DNA of 64,000 nucleotides from Bombyx mori (taxonomy: Eukaryota; Arthropoda; Insecta; Lepidoptera; Bombycidae): the NCBI RefSeq assembly GCF_030269925.1, contig NC_085121.1, forward strand, positions 8,573,501 to 8,637,500. Direction: 5' to 3'. A program made the translations under genes and the position numbers. Below, one piece after another: positions 1 to 10,609 of this stretch; position 1 is the first letter of the stretch, and every line of letters starts with the position of its first letter. The notes beneath the pieces are model-generated. The model saw only the letters and a program-made list of their open reading frames with translations. It had not been told where the DNA came from and ran no database searches.

Positions 1-991
1 AACGGTTCGACAAGAAGACTCGTATGATGAGCACGAGTCTGTCTGGCACTCCCATGTTGTACAGTTTGTAAATTAAACCGTTGTGCCAGACTTTGTCGAA
101 CGCCTTCGCGATGTCGAAGAAGAGGGCGCCGGTCGGGATTTGTTTACGCCTATTTAGTCCTATCAGAATGTGCTCCGTGAGGCGGTGCACTTGTTGTACG
201 CACGAGTGTTTAGAGCGGAATCCGAATTGTTCGTCTATGAGAATTTTGTTCGCGGTAACAAAATCCCAGAGGCGTTTCCTAAGGAGCCGTTCGTAAATTT
301 TTCCTATCGTCGAGAGGAGACTAATCGGACGGTACCTAGAAGTTTCGTTTGTCGGTTTGCCCGGCTTATGTATACCGATAACGTCCGCTTCTTTCCACAC
401 CGCGGGAAAGATGCAGTGCGTCATAGCGGCATTTAAAATTGTAGCCAACATTGCTATCAGTTGGACTGGCAAGAGTTTTAGCGCGCGGTTGTGGATGCCG
501 TCGGAGCCGGGTGCCTTCCTAGGTTGGAGGTTGTGGATCGCGTCTCTAACTTCGTCAGTGGTAATGGGGGGTAACGCGTCCGAGGGCGGCAGGGAAGCTC
601 TGCGCTCGACCTCCCTGTCGACTAACTCGGTGTGTTCGGGGTCCGCGTGTTGAGTGCTGGTGGTGCACTGTTCTTGCAGTGCATCGGCCAGCAGCTCAGC
701 CTTGTCATCGTCATCGAATGCCGGTGGTTGGCCTGAAGGGCGTACGAGGGGAGGCATAGTAGCGGTAGTTTCGGATTTGAGAGTCCTAGCTAGTCGCCAG
801 TATGCTTGGTGGGAGGGCGCGAGTTGTTCTAAATAACTATGCCAATTAACGTTACGCGCGTCGCTTAAGCGGGAGTGGACTTCGCGTTGTAGACGACGCA
901 TCCGAATCCGGTTTGAATGCGTGGGAAGACGATCGTAGGCCCGGATTGCCGCGTTCCTAACTCTTAAGAGATTCCTAAGATCGGGGCTTGA
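1..991 (-). pseudogene. Jockey-clade LINE ORF2 fragment (reverse transcriptase part)
   Basis: This is the reverse complement of part of a LINE ORF2 and matches 32065-33051 of the near-complete Jockey LINE base for base apart from a handful of substitutions. It covers the region between the endonuclease and the RT fingers/palm. The copy is 5'-truncated: homology stops abruptly near 991 and unrelated AT-rich sequence follows. Its 3' part runs off the left edge of the window. The very low divergence between the two copies suggests recent mobility. It is not a functional gene by itself. Confidence 0.88.
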
Positions 992-1122
992 TGATGATTT
1001 ATTCAGCTATTATTTAAAAGATTCGAGTAAATCTTTTATTGCCTCCGAAAGAAGTCATCTACAACTCAACTAATGGTGAATGGTTCCCGCCGCATAATCG
1101 CGAAATCGACAGAGATACTGTC

Positions 1123-1297
1123 AGTGTGCTTAGTGCGAGTTTTTTAACGTTCTCGATAGCGTAAAAGTTAACTTAAATTTGTATGGAGTTGGAACGGTTG
1201 CCTAAGTTTGCCGCTAGGGGCGCTGTACCAACTGCATATAAATTTGAGTTAACTTATACGCGATCGAGGACGTGAAAAAGCTCACACTAAGCACACT
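1123..1297. mobile_element. Foldback MITE with about 70-bp terminal inverted repeats
   Basis: The left arm begins AGTGTGCTTAGTGCGAG at 1123 and its reverse complement, with a few mismatches, ends at 1297 (CTCACACTAAGCACACT). The arms run about 70 bp each and meet around a short centre that contains CGCTAGGGGCGCTG. There is no coding capacity. The near-palindrome would fold into a long hairpin as RNA or single-stranded DNA. The mobilising transposase family cannot be read from the sequence. Confidence 0.75.
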
Positions 1298-1315
1298 AGC
1301 CGTTGTCTGCCTGGC

Positions 1316-1562
1316 TTTTTTTTTTATTGCCTAGGTATGTGGACGAGCTCACAGCCCACCTGGTGTTAAGTGGTTACTGGAACCCATAGACATCTACAAC
1401 GTAAATGCGCCACACACCTTGAGATATAAGTTTGAAGGTCTCAGTATAGTTACAACGGCTGCCCCACCGTTCAAACCGAAACGCATTACTGCTCCACGGC
1501 AGAAATAAGCGGGGCGGTGGTACCTTCCCGTGCGGACTCACAAGAGGTCCTACCACCAGTAA
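1316..1562 (-). mobile_element. SINE with CR1-like tail (minus strand)
   Basis: On the minus strand it starts ACTGGTGGTAGGACC, passes GCAGTAATGCGTTTCGG and the CACCAGGTGGGCTGTGAGC tail block, and ends in poly-A, seen here as the T-run from 1316. This is the commonest repeat of the window. This copy lacks the tRNA-like head found in the full-length copy at 56770-57202. Confidence 0.85.
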
Positions 1563-2257
1563 TATGGCTGAAGAACCAAGCCTCTTCAAAGTACTACCGA
1601 TAATTCTCTACTCTTTATTCTTCTCTTTCTATCTTCTGTACTATTGGTACATTATACTATGTGCTCTTATGGTTAGTATTGCTTCTGTGCGTACATCTGC
1701 AGGCGTAAAGGGCGAAAGAGCTTTTAGTTTATCCAATCCAACTGAGACGTCTCAAGTTGGGCGATGATTTTGTATTGTGTAGTCTGATACTGCTCATTAT
1801 GGGATGGGTCGAGCGCAGGATCGGTTGCCCATATAAGCATATATAAAATGTGGTACATCGTAAACTATGGACAAGGAAAGCTCTAAGCCGAGTAGAGTGG
1901 AAAGAAATAGAGGAGGCCTTGGCCAAAGTTGGGCAAACAGACGAAGTTGTCGATGTCATCGACTCGGCAGAGTCGTTAATTTAAATTTAGTATTTGTAAA
2001 TATCCTTTGCGTCTGAATAAAGGCTTTTATTATTATTATTACATCGTAAACCAATGCTTTTCATTCAAATCGCTTAAAAAATTAAATCGTAGAGTAGCCA
2101 TTGAAAGTTACATTATTTTTTTATTTAGTTTTAAAAAACCAACAACGTCACATTAAGAAATGTTAACATTAACAAAAAAAACTAGACCAATTGCGGACTT
2201 CCATGAAATTTGTATGATATCAATAGAACTGAATCAATAGTACGGTGAGAATAAGTG
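1563..2257. other. No gene; LINE-like 3' tail near 1880-2041
   Basis: Most of the stretch shows nothing recognisable. Around 1880-1980 there is a short coding-like piece followed by a stop, an AATAAA-like signal in GAATAAAGGC, and a (TTA)n run ending near 2041. That arrangement looks like the 3' end of a non-LTR element, but the family is not clear to me. Confidence 0.35.
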
Positions 2258-2390
2258 AGACCTTACGACTCATGTTTCAAGGTGGGCGGCGGCATTTAGG
2301 TTGTAGGTGTCTATGGGCTCCGGTAAGCACTTAACATCAGGTGGGCCGTGAGCTCGTCCACCATCTACGCAATAAATAAATAAAAGAATA
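2258..2390 (+). repeat. 3' half of a CR1-tailed SINE
   Basis: This is a 5'-truncated copy starting at GAGACCTTACGACTC. It retains the GTGGGCCGTGAGCTCGTCCACC tail block (shown in part) and an A-rich (AAAT)n end. It is more diverged than the copies at 3311 and 4886. Confidence 0.75.
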
Positions 2391-3310
2391 AGCTTTTGAT
2401 AGAAATTCAATTGTTTTATCATATTATTCATACGCTGTGGCTGACAAACGTGTATTCGATTTAACTAATTATCTAAATGCAGGCTACTCCTATATACTAT
2501 ATACTGTATATACTTTAATTTATTTTACATAAAAACTTTAATCCTAGATCTGTGATTTCCGTCAGAAAAGCGACTAGGCAACAGTTAAGTCGATATTATA
2601 TTTTTTATTATTGTAAATTTTATAAATATAATACGTAACACGAATTAGTTATCAAATAAATTTATTTATAAATATAACATTTATTTTTTTCAGATATTAA
2701 GCTGAAAAGAACATACACTACTTACATAAAAATTATATATGAATTTTTTTTCATTATTAATTATATTTTCAACTTTTTTTATTTGACAAAACCAAACTAA
2801 AATTTTTTAATTGAGGAAAATTTTCCGATGTCACGTACCTACTTTATTTGTTGGGTATTACAAAGGTTCACACAAAATTTCCAGGAACTAGGGTCATTTT
2901 CCTTGAAAAATCATTTCAATCTGACAAAAACAACAAATATTTTCTGGAGCTTTTAATGGAATTAAACACAACAAACACATTTTTACTTTGAGTGCATTTC
3001 TTTAACATAATTGATGACAGGCGTTATCAGAATTTTTACATATAAAATTTATTGCATTTTTTTTAAGTGCTTTTACGACAACAATTCGAATATTATACAA
3101 GATTCTGCGTGAACGGAATAGGAATAATACAATGACATCAGTTATTTGAAAACCTTTCGTCGGCATCATTGCGCTGGCAGTGAACTTTACAATTGTTGTA
3201 AATAATTCAGCGCACCCGATAATGTTTGCACGGGAGCCTGCTACGAAAACAATCAATACGTGATTCACGAACCTCACAAACATCGGCGATAATTTAACTT
3301 GGAATTATAC
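2391..3310. other. AT-rich stretch, nothing recognised
   Basis: The short open frames here have no recognisable domain, splice context or codon pattern. I see no repeat shared with the rest of the window. Confidence 0.4.
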
Positions 3311-3441
3311 TTGAGACCTTAGAACTTATATCTCAAGGTGGGTGGCGCATTTACGTCGTAGATGTCCATGGGCTCCAGTAACTACTAAACACCAGGTGGG
3401 CTGTGAGCTCGTCCACCTATCTAAGCAATAAAAAAAAAACA
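3311..3441 (+). repeat. 3' half of a CR1-tailed SINE
   Basis: A 5'-truncated copy begins at GAGACCTTAGAACTT and ends with the CAATAAAAA tail. It is truncated at almost the same point as the copy at 2258. Confidence 0.8.
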
Positions 3442-3779
3442 TTGTACCTGTGGAATTAATGAATTTACTCGAATTTATTCTTGACCAGAACGTTTGATAC
3501 CAGAACATTTTTGTCCACGACAATAATGATGCCTGCTATTTGTAAAATAAAAGCACGCATGACGTGACGTGAAGCACGGGACTACGGATACATTTACACA
3601 AAACACTAGAAATATACACATATTATTAGCAGTGAATACAAAACGATAATATAAAAAAAATATTAATGCTTTGTCGGATTCCTGCACGAATAAAGGTTTT
3701 CAAACTCGTTGGACGTCGTCATCGTCCCCTAGTGGCTAATCTATTTATATATGTATTTACTATTATATCTATTTGTAAC

Positions 3780-3952
3780 TTTTGTATAAAATAAACATAA
3801 AACAAACAAAAGGAATCCGTCCGATGGGGGACACATCAAAGGAAAAACAAAATTGTTATTTTTATATAATTCAAGCCAAAATTAGCCAAATCGGTCCAGC
3901 CGTTCTCGAATTTTAGTGAGACTAACGAACAAAAATTCATTTATATATACTT
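3780..3952 (+). repeat. Dispersed non-autonomous repeat, 3' part
   Basis: The block with GGAATCCGTCCGATGGGGGA and CAGCCGTTCTCGAATTTTAG also occurs at 14036-14266. Here it is cut on its right side by the mariner-like element starting at 3953. The fuller copy at 13975 begins with CTAGCTGACCCGGCAGACTT, which resembles the ends of lepidopteran Helitron-like elements. The class is uncertain. Confidence 0.6.
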
Positions 3953-4415
3953 CTTAGTCTGGCCATAAATACTGTTACAAAGGAAAACAAAAAAAATTCT
4001 AGACAAATAACATTTATTACTTTTACAGTATGTTAGTTTAATACATAAATATAAAACAATTTAAAGTATAAAAAGCTTATTCGAAGTGGTCTCCATTGGC
4101 TGCAATACAGTCCTTTAAACGTTGAGGCCAGTTATCAATAGAACGCACTCTTTCCATGGAAAAATTTTTCAATACCAAGCGTATGGAGAGTTTTAAAAAT
4201 TGCATTTGGCTCTATACCTACTTTGTGTAATGCAATCACAGCGATTCGGTTCTCTTTATCACCCCACTTCATTTTAATATCACAAAATATTGTACAATGT
4301 ATTGGCGTCAAAATGAGAAAACTCAATGAGCAATCATATAAAAATGACAGATTCCAAATTCAAATGTAACATTTTGTTTATTTTTAATTGTAACAGTATT
4401 TATGGCCAGACTAAG
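3953..4415 (-). mobile_element. Internally deleted Tc1/mariner element (MITE-like)
   Basis: Perfect 26-bp terminal inverted repeats lie at 3953-3978 and 4390-4415 (outermost bases CTTAGTCTGGCCATAAATAC). On the minus strand the interior keeps a transposase N-terminus (Met-Lys-Trp start near 4275, helix-turn-helix-like) and directly afterwards the C-terminal end, with RSIDNWPQRLKDCI and a final GDHFE near 4080. The catalytic core between them is missing. The element is therefore a deletion derivative that needs transposase from elsewhere. TA-rich sequence flanks both ends. Confidence 0.85.
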
Positions 4416-4885
4416 TATATATATACTATTACTATCTATATAGATAGTGAATAATTTTAGTCAACGAGCGATGTACTTTCTGTGATTCTATTTGGTTTTA
4501 TATAAAACAGCACTAAAAAAATTTGGTGTGATTTTCCGACATCATCAAACCTACACTATTGATAAATGCTGAACAATTCTATTACATTCATTTAAATGGT
4601 ATTTACTCTCTCGTAAACTGAACTGTGCTAAGCGTGCAGATATACAATACAAAGACGTTACGAATTCAAAACGATCGTGTGCAGTGAATTGCTGATGATT
4701 TTTAATAGTTTATAGCTTGTAAAATATTTCAAATTGTTATTACACGGCTTGTAAATTTAAAGGGCTTGTGAAATAAATTTTCTTTGTTATAAACACTTCA
4801 ATGTCTAGTAGATGTATGCTATTTAAGAGATTCATATGAAATAAATTGAGTAAAAAATATCTCGTGACCTAATAATACATTTATC
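4416..4885. other. AT-rich spacer, nothing recognised
   Basis: No open frame with a recognisable product and no repeat match within the window. Confidence 0.4.
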
Positions 4886-5131
4886 ACTGGTGGTAGGACC
4901 TCTTGGGAGTCCGCACGGGTAGGTACCACCACCCCGCCTATTTCCGCCGTGAAGCAGTAATGCGTTTCGGTTCGAAGGGTGGGGTAGCCGTTGTAACTAT
5001 ACTGAGATCTTAGAACTCATATCTCGAGGTGGGTGGCGCATTTACGTTGTAGATGTCTATGAGCTCCAGTAACCACTTAACACCAGGTGGGCTGTGAGCT
5101 CGTTCATCCATCTAAGTAATAAAAAAAAATG
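4886..5131 (+). mobile_element. SINE with CR1-like tail (plus strand)
   Basis: This is a nearly complete head-less copy from ACTGGTGGTAGGACC to the poly-A after CATCTAAGTAAT. It has the same left end as the copies at 1562, 8250, 15996, 36341 and others. Confidence 0.87.
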
Positions 5132-5332
5132 AAAAAAAAAACATTTTCATAACGTAAATATAACGTTGTATGTATATACGAACATACTAGTATTAAATAT
5201 GTAGTATACGAAATAGTAATAATAAATAATAATAGTACTATTTAGGCTACGAAAACTCTTCCGATTTGAAAAAAGCTTTAAGCATAATGCGCCTAAAACT
5301 TCAGTTGAGATTACAATTTGACGGTATTGACC

Positions 5333-7325
5333 TTTTTTTTTTTTTTTGGTCAGGAGGAAATCGCCGGACTTCCGCCCTCCACTGGGGACGGCGGGCGGAG
5401 CATGTCGGAGTCGAACCGACTAAAACCTCCTGTCGCTCAACAACCAACGTCCAAACCTCACATGAGACAGAACTCATGAAAAGGCAAAGGGGGGAAAGTG
5501 AAGTGTTTAGTGCGGAGCACATCTCTCCCATCACCCTCCCCCTCGGGACGCCGGACTGGCGGTCGTCGGCGCCACGACCACCAGCCCTCTCGGTCGGCAG
5601 GCTATCCGGAGCCTGCCTAGATGGCGCCGGTTAGAGTGAGCTATCCTACGGAATACCCCGCTGGGTCAGAACCAGCGTGGGTCGAGGATAGCCGGCCTTC
5701 CATCACCCGGATGCTCTTGCGTAAAACGCGTGCAGAGCAGCTTGCACGACGTCTTCTTAGGTCCCTCTCGCCGGTCCCCAGACCGACATGTGAGGGGGAC
5801 CCGAAACACTTAGAGGGCCAGGGCTTGGGCGAGATCCGCCTCCCTGGCCCCCGCTCGACGGCGGCGGGCTAGCGCGTCTCTAACGCGCCCCGCCGCCTCC
5901 TTCTGCGAGATGGTGCACTCGCAGAAGTCGAGCATCGCCTTCCACGACTCGTCGTCGCCGAGCATCGATGCCACAACACTCGGCAACGACAAGTCGTTTC
6001 CTATTTTTGCGACGAGGACACGGCGCCACCCCTCCCATGCGGGGCAGGCGACGAGCGTATGCTCTGCCGTGTCCAAGTCGCAATCACAATGGTGGCACTC
6101 TGCCGTCGGCTCGGCTCTGATCCGGTGCAGGAACTCACCGAAGCAACCATGCCCAGTGAGAACCTGCGTGAGCCGGAAAGTGAGGCGTCCTCTGTCACGA
6201 TTCACCCAGTCCACAAGGACTGGGCGAATCGCCTCGACGGTCCTACGACCAGCCGAAGGATCGGCCAGCCGCCTGGACCATGATTCCAGCACGGACCGCC
6301 GAGATTGGGCCCTCCGCGCTCTGACCACACTGGGGCTGGGACGCGCCACGCCCCGGGCACGAAGGTCAGCCCGCCACTGATAGTCAGCGGCGAGCGCCTC
6401 CGCTTCCAGAACCCAAGGCGGCGTCCCAGCCAGTACACACGCCGCCTCGAAGGAGATGGTGCGATAACCACGAATGACCCTGACCGCGATGGTGCGTTGC
6501 GGCTTTTGCAGCAGCCTCGCCACCCCCACGGCCAGGGACTGGCCCCACACGGGCGCCCCGTATAGGGCCATTGATCGCACCACTCCTGTATAGAGACGGC
6601 GCGTCACCTGGTCAGGCCCCCCGATGTTGGGCAGAAGCCGGCTTAACGCGCCGGCCACCCCCAACAAACGAGGGACCAGGTTCTGAAAGTGAGCACGGAA
6701 GGTCCAACGACTGTCCAGAATGAGGCCGAGATACTTCAGCTGCACCCCGACCCCGATACGGACGCCTCCAACCACGATATGGGCATCGACAGGTGGCACT
6801 CTCCGGGGCCTGTGAAACCACATGGCCTCGGATTTACTGAGCGCCACGTCGAGGCCCAATCTCCTGATTTTGCCGACGACATGCGCCACCCCAGCGGTGG
6901 CAAGACGGGCAGACTCAGCAAAACTCCCTCCCCGGGCCACGACCAACGTGTCGTCTGCGTAACAGATTACGCTCAGGCCCGGGAGGAGGGCACCCCTCAG
7001 CACCCAGTCATACCCGATATTCCACAAAAGAGGGCCGAGCACCGACCCCTGTGGAACACCGCGCACGACCGGGAACCGGTGCACGATCCCACCGTGTCCG
7101 GTACATGTGACCGATCTGTCTTCCAAGTAGGAACCCACCAGCCGGCGAAGGTAGGGGGGCACTCTGTATCTTTCTAGCGCCGCCCCTATCACGGACCAGG
7201 GCAGGGTGTTAAATGCATTGGCGATATCGAGTGACACCGCCAAAGCCACCCCGCCCCTGGAGATGGCCTCCTCCGAGAGGGCCCGCACGCGAAGGATCGC
7301 GTCCACCGTTGAGCGGCCCTCTCGG
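5333..7325 (-). mobile_element. 5'-truncated R1-clade non-LTR retrotransposon
   Basis: The element lies on the minus strand. Its poly-A is the T-run from 5333, its 3' UTR is about 480 bp, and its coding part runs to about 7325. A 13-bp near-perfect duplication flanks it (GACGGTATTGACC at 5320-5332 and GACGGTATTGGCC at 7325-7337), so the truncation happened during target-primed insertion. Two further truncated relatives lie at 9370-9882 and 12470-13923. Confidence 0.85.
5810..7306 (-). CDS. R1-clade LINE ORF2, C-terminal part: reverse transcriptase and CCHC domain
   Basis: This is an open frame of 498 codons encoding the RT of an R1-type LINE; the endonuclease and RT N-terminus are lost. Visible features are the finger motif GRSTVDAI just upstream of the nominal start (in frame from about 7325), the palm Asp in SLDIANAFNTL, GVPQGSVLGPLLWN, the catalytic CYADDTLVV, and the R1-typical C-terminal zinc knuckle around CHHCDCDLDTAEHTLVACPAW (shown in part: Cys-X2-Cys, His, Cys). 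The nominal start is a GTG and is simply the open-frame edge, not a true initiation site. The palm is intact, but the element cannot transpose by itself. Confidence 0.85.
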   Translation of the reverse strand: MDAILRVRALSEEAISRGGVALAVSLDIANAFNTLPWSVIGAALERYRVPPYLRRLVGSYLEDRSVTCTGHGGIVHRFPVVRGVPQGSVLGPLLWNIGYDWVLRGALLPGLSVICYADDTLVVARGGSFAESARLATAGVAHVVGKIRRLGLDVALSKSEAMWFHRPRRVPPVDAHIVVGGVRIGVGVQLKYLGLILDSRWTFRAHFQNLVPRLLGVAGALSRLLPNIGGPDQVTRRLYTGVVRSMALYGAPVWGQSLAVGVARLLQKPQRTIAVRVIRGYRTISFEAACVLAGTPPWVLEAEALAADYQWRADLRARGVARPSPSVVRARRAQSRRSVLESWSRRLADPSAGRRTVEAIRPVLVDWVNRDRGRLTFRLTQVLTGHGCFGEFLHRIRAEPTAECHHCDCDLDTAEHTLVACPAWEGWRRVLVAKIGNDLSLPSVVASMLGDDESWKAMLDFCECTISQKEAAGRVRDALARRRRAGAREADLAQALAL

Positions 7326-7450
7326 ACGGTATTGGCCTGTCTCTATTTTTATGAGCTACTTACACTTATTTTGTACACTAGTAAAAACTGATAGACCTCG
7401 TTGATTAAATACATTCTATTTTGAAATCCACAGTCGCGTCGTGGATTTTC

Positions 7451-8054
7451 TAAGTGCGTACTATAAACGTTAATATCTCGTGTGAAAACAAACAACGAAC
7501 TCGTCGAACGAAAAACAACTAGTCAATGAGTAATTTATTTTACTAGAGGTCCTGCAATAGTCGATATCCGACTATAATTAATTGGAATTGTAAGCTTGTA
7601 CACTATTATGGTTGTATTTTATACTTCTATAATCACAAATTTGGCCAAGGCTACACTATTAAAAATATTAATAGAGACAAACAATATTTAATCTATTCTC
7701 AGTTTGATCACAGACGTCAAGAACAAAAGTTTGACAATAAATAGTATGCATGCGTGTGTGCGTCAAATACATGGTATGTAGTGTGTGTAATGTTTTCTTT
7801 ATTGATTTAATGTATCTTTTATGCATTAATTAAACAAAAAATATTAGCATTGTGCACTTCTTCTCTGTATTCTTTATAAGTGTGGAAAATTTCATACTCC
7901 TCCGTCCGGGCAATTTTCGTAAAAAGGGATACAAAGCTTTTGCTTCACGTATTAATATACTAAGTGCGTACTATAAACGTTAATATCTCGTGTAAAAACA
8001 AACAACGAACTCGTCCGAACGAAAAACAACCTAGTCAATGAGTAATTTATTTTA
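7451..8054 (+). repeat. 92/94-bp direct repeats flanking a 418-bp element
   Basis: The sequence TAAGTGCGTACTATAAACGT... occurs at 7451-7542 and again at 7961-8054, differing by one substitution and two single-base insertions. Between the two copies sits the dispersed element 7543-7960. The arrangement is either an unusually long duplication made on insertion or a tandem duplication with a lost third part. Confidence 0.8.
7543..7960 (+). mobile_element. Dispersed 418-bp element, inverted twin at 63499-63917
   Basis: It runs from CTAGAGGTC to CACGTATTAATATA, and an inverted copy of nearly the same length lies at 63499-63917 with boundaries at the same bases. It has no coding capacity. One end is the AT repeat TTAATATA. 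A non-autonomous retroelement tail of RTE type or a SINE is possible. I do not recognise the family with confidence. Confidence 0.65.
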
Positions 8055-8249
8055 TTGTATGTCATGGAATAACAATTAATATGGTTTATAAAGCGGAGCT
8101 TCGTTTTCCAATTAGATTATGCGATTATAAGCACGTTGCGTGCATTAGATACCAAACAATCAATCAGCAGAAGAAATTCCACTGTAATTATTTACGTAAC
8201 GTAAACTGTTTGTGAGACAATTATACGACACTTTTCAGTGTCACGTTTT

Positions 8250-8518
8250 ACTGGTGGTAGGACCTAGTGTGAGTCCGCGCGGGTGGGTACCACCACCCTG
8301 CCTATTTCTGCCGTGAAGCAGTAATGCGTTTCGGTTTGAAGGGTGGGGCAGCCGTTGTAACTATACTTGAGACCTTACAACTTGTATCTCTTGAGATATG
8401 CGCCACCCACCTCGGTGGGTGGCGCATATACGTTGTGGATGTCTATGGGCTCCAGTAACCACTTAACACCAGGTGGGCTGTGAGCGCGTCCCATGTAAGC
8501 AATAAAAAAAAATAAAAA
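8250..8518 (+). mobile_element. CR1-tailed SINE with an internal inverted duplication
   Basis: This is a standard plus-strand copy except at 8396-8429, where a 16-bp block is followed after two bases by its perfect reverse complement (ATATGCGCCACCCACC then GGTGGGTGGCGCATAT). Ordinary copies carry only the second arm. The hairpin probably arose by template switching. Confidence 0.85.
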
Positions 8519-9360
8519 ATAAAAACCTGACCGAAAAGTGTCGAATTGCATGCGAAAACAGTACTAAACTACCAAGAAGAAGAAAACACCAATAAACAAA
8601 AATACTATTAATAATAATTCTCTAAAAACAATTCGTTTGCAATCAGATCAGTCGTGAACTTCACTAAGATTTATATAAGACGCTAAAACCACAAATTCAA
8701 CATTCGACACAGTTCATTCAACCTGAGAGAGGCACAACCAAAAAGCCGGTTAAGTGAAATTACGTTGCATTACATACTGTACGCGGTACTGTTAATTTTG
8801 TATCTCAAAATTTCAACGAAAACACCAGTGACCTCAAATATTCAACAATGGGATATTGTCGTTGTTTTTCAGCGTTCAATACTGAAACAATGAGTGCGCT
8901 TATTACAGTTGAATCTGTAACTGTAAATGTTACAGTTGTGTTACATAAAGCGATGAATAACTTTGTTCTGTGGGCCACGGTGCCCGTGATTCACAGGGCG
9001 CCGTTACCGAAAGCCTCTTCGATTAATCATACTCGTATTTTAACGCGTCTTATTTTGATATGTAATTTGATACATCTCTGTCGTGATCCGTGTCGACTGT
9101 GTATTATTATATATGTGGTTCCGTAGTCATGTTCGTTAGCAATGCATTTCGTTCACAAAACGAAGAGAGCTTTAACAAATCAATTCAATAGTTATATATT
9201 TCATATTATATTTAAACGGTTCAAATCTGTATATTGTATGTATATATTTTCTATAATTATGTATTATGTATAAGTACAGCGCCACATACCTGCTATATTT
9301 TAATATTTTCCAGAATTTCTGTAAATTAAACGGTTGTCGGGAAGAGATCGCTTTTAGCGG
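8519..9360 (+). other. Unique stretch with a core-promoter-like site, no recognised gene
   Basis: The region has a TATA/initiator-like pair at 8672-8709. Downstream is a 92-codon open frame (8848-9126) that matches no family I know. A possible splice donor (CCGGTTAAGT) lies near 8750. No supporting exon was found. The region may hold the first exon of an unannotated gene or be chance. Confidence 0.3.
8672..8709 (+). promoter_or_regulatory. Candidate core promoter: TATA box plus arthropod initiator
   Basis: TATATAAG begins at 8672, and CAGTTC, close to the arthropod initiator TCAGT, lies about 33 bases downstream at 8708. That spacing is typical of insect TATA promoters. This is inferred from sequence only. 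Confidence 0.35.
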
Positions 9361-9369
9361 TAAGACCGC

Positions 9370-9882
9370 TTTTTTTTTGGTCAGGAGGAAATCGCCGGAC
9401 TCCCACCCTCCACTGGGGCTGGCGGGCGGGGTATGTCGGAGTCGAACCGATTAAAACCTCCTGTCGCTAAACAACCAGCATCTAAACCTCGCATGAGACA
9501 GAACTCATGAAGAGGCAAAGAGTGAAGCGTTTAGTGCGGAGCACATCTCTCCCATCACCCTTCCCCTCGGGACGCCGGACTGGCGGTCGTCGGTCGTCGT
9601 TGGCTCGGCTCCGATCCGGTGCAGGAACTCACCGAAGAAACCATGCCCAGTGAGCACCTGCGTGAGCCGGAAAGTGAGGCGTCCTCTGTCACGATTCACT
9701 CAGTCCACAAGGATTGGGCGAATCGCCTCGACGGTCCTACGACCAGCCGAAGGATCGGCCAGCCGCCTGGACCATGATTCCAGCACGGATCGCCGAGATT
9801 GGCCCTCCGCGCTCTGACCACACTGGGGCTGGGGCGCGCCACGCCCCGGGCACGAAGGTCAGCCCGCCACTGATTGTCAGGA
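9370..9882 (-). pseudogene. R1-clade LINE remnant, internally deleted
   Basis: It is flanked by a 9-bp duplication TAAGACCGC (9361-9369 and 9883-9891). It joins the R1 3' UTR, matching 5345-5590, directly to an ORF2 segment matching about 6105-6385, so roughly 0.5 kb covering the C-terminus is lost. The poly-A is the T-run after 9369. No function remains. Confidence 0.83.
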
Positions 9883-9891
9883 TAAGACCGC

Positions 9892-10607
9892 CTATTGTAC
9901 AAATGTATCTGCTTTTTGACTGTTTTTTTTTTTAGTGTAAGTTGTGTTTTCTTGTGCAATAAAGTGTATTCTGTTCTCTCTTTCTCTCTCAAAGTAAAAT
10001 TTCGGTGGGTAGTGATTAATCAATAAACAAATCAAACTTTTCCACGGTCTCTACGATTTATTTCCTCGCTCGTGTGCCGAAAACCGAATACCGAACAAGA
10101 CAAAAGCTTACATTAATTCACAAAATATTCGCACGTCTTAAACTGAAGTTTAGTTCATCACAATTAAAATACGAAAATCGTTTACGTGATGAAAATTGAA
10201 CTTAAATGTCTATTTTACGGAACGTTTTTCCTCTCTATCTTCCTGTTCAAGTTCAAGCGAATCTATCAAACAGACGAACGACAAAGATTAAAGTTGTTGT
10301 TGTTTGTAAGAAAGAAAAAAATATATAATTTAAAACTGCACGTGGCCTTTTAAACGAGTATAATACCGTAAGGTAAATCGTTGAACTTGTATTGTTATGA
10401 AAACTTACACGTACAAAGGTACGCTTGTACAAGTTGTGTTGTGTTCTTCAAATAAATTAATGAATTTACTTGCACTTACTTACAAATATAGTTATATCCT
10501 GTTTATCTTTAGTTGATTTCACAATGTCACTCCACACAGTGGAAAACAGACTTCAAAGCGTAGCTTTTATATAACCGATGTCTGAGGTAGAGTAATATCA
10601 GGAAGCT
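9892..10607. other. Unique stretch, nothing recognised
   Basis: No coding region or repeat was recognised. Short A/T-rich runs only. Confidence 0.4.
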
Positions 10608-10609
10608 CT

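Noticed and set aside
6689..7177. 162-codon plus-strand frame inside the R1-clade LINE
   Set aside because: It is the antisense shadow of the GC-rich RT coding sequence; it lacks any domain.
8848..9126. 92-codon frame downstream of the TATA-like site
   Set aside because: No recognisable domain or signal and no codon-use evidence; kept only as a note, not as a gene.
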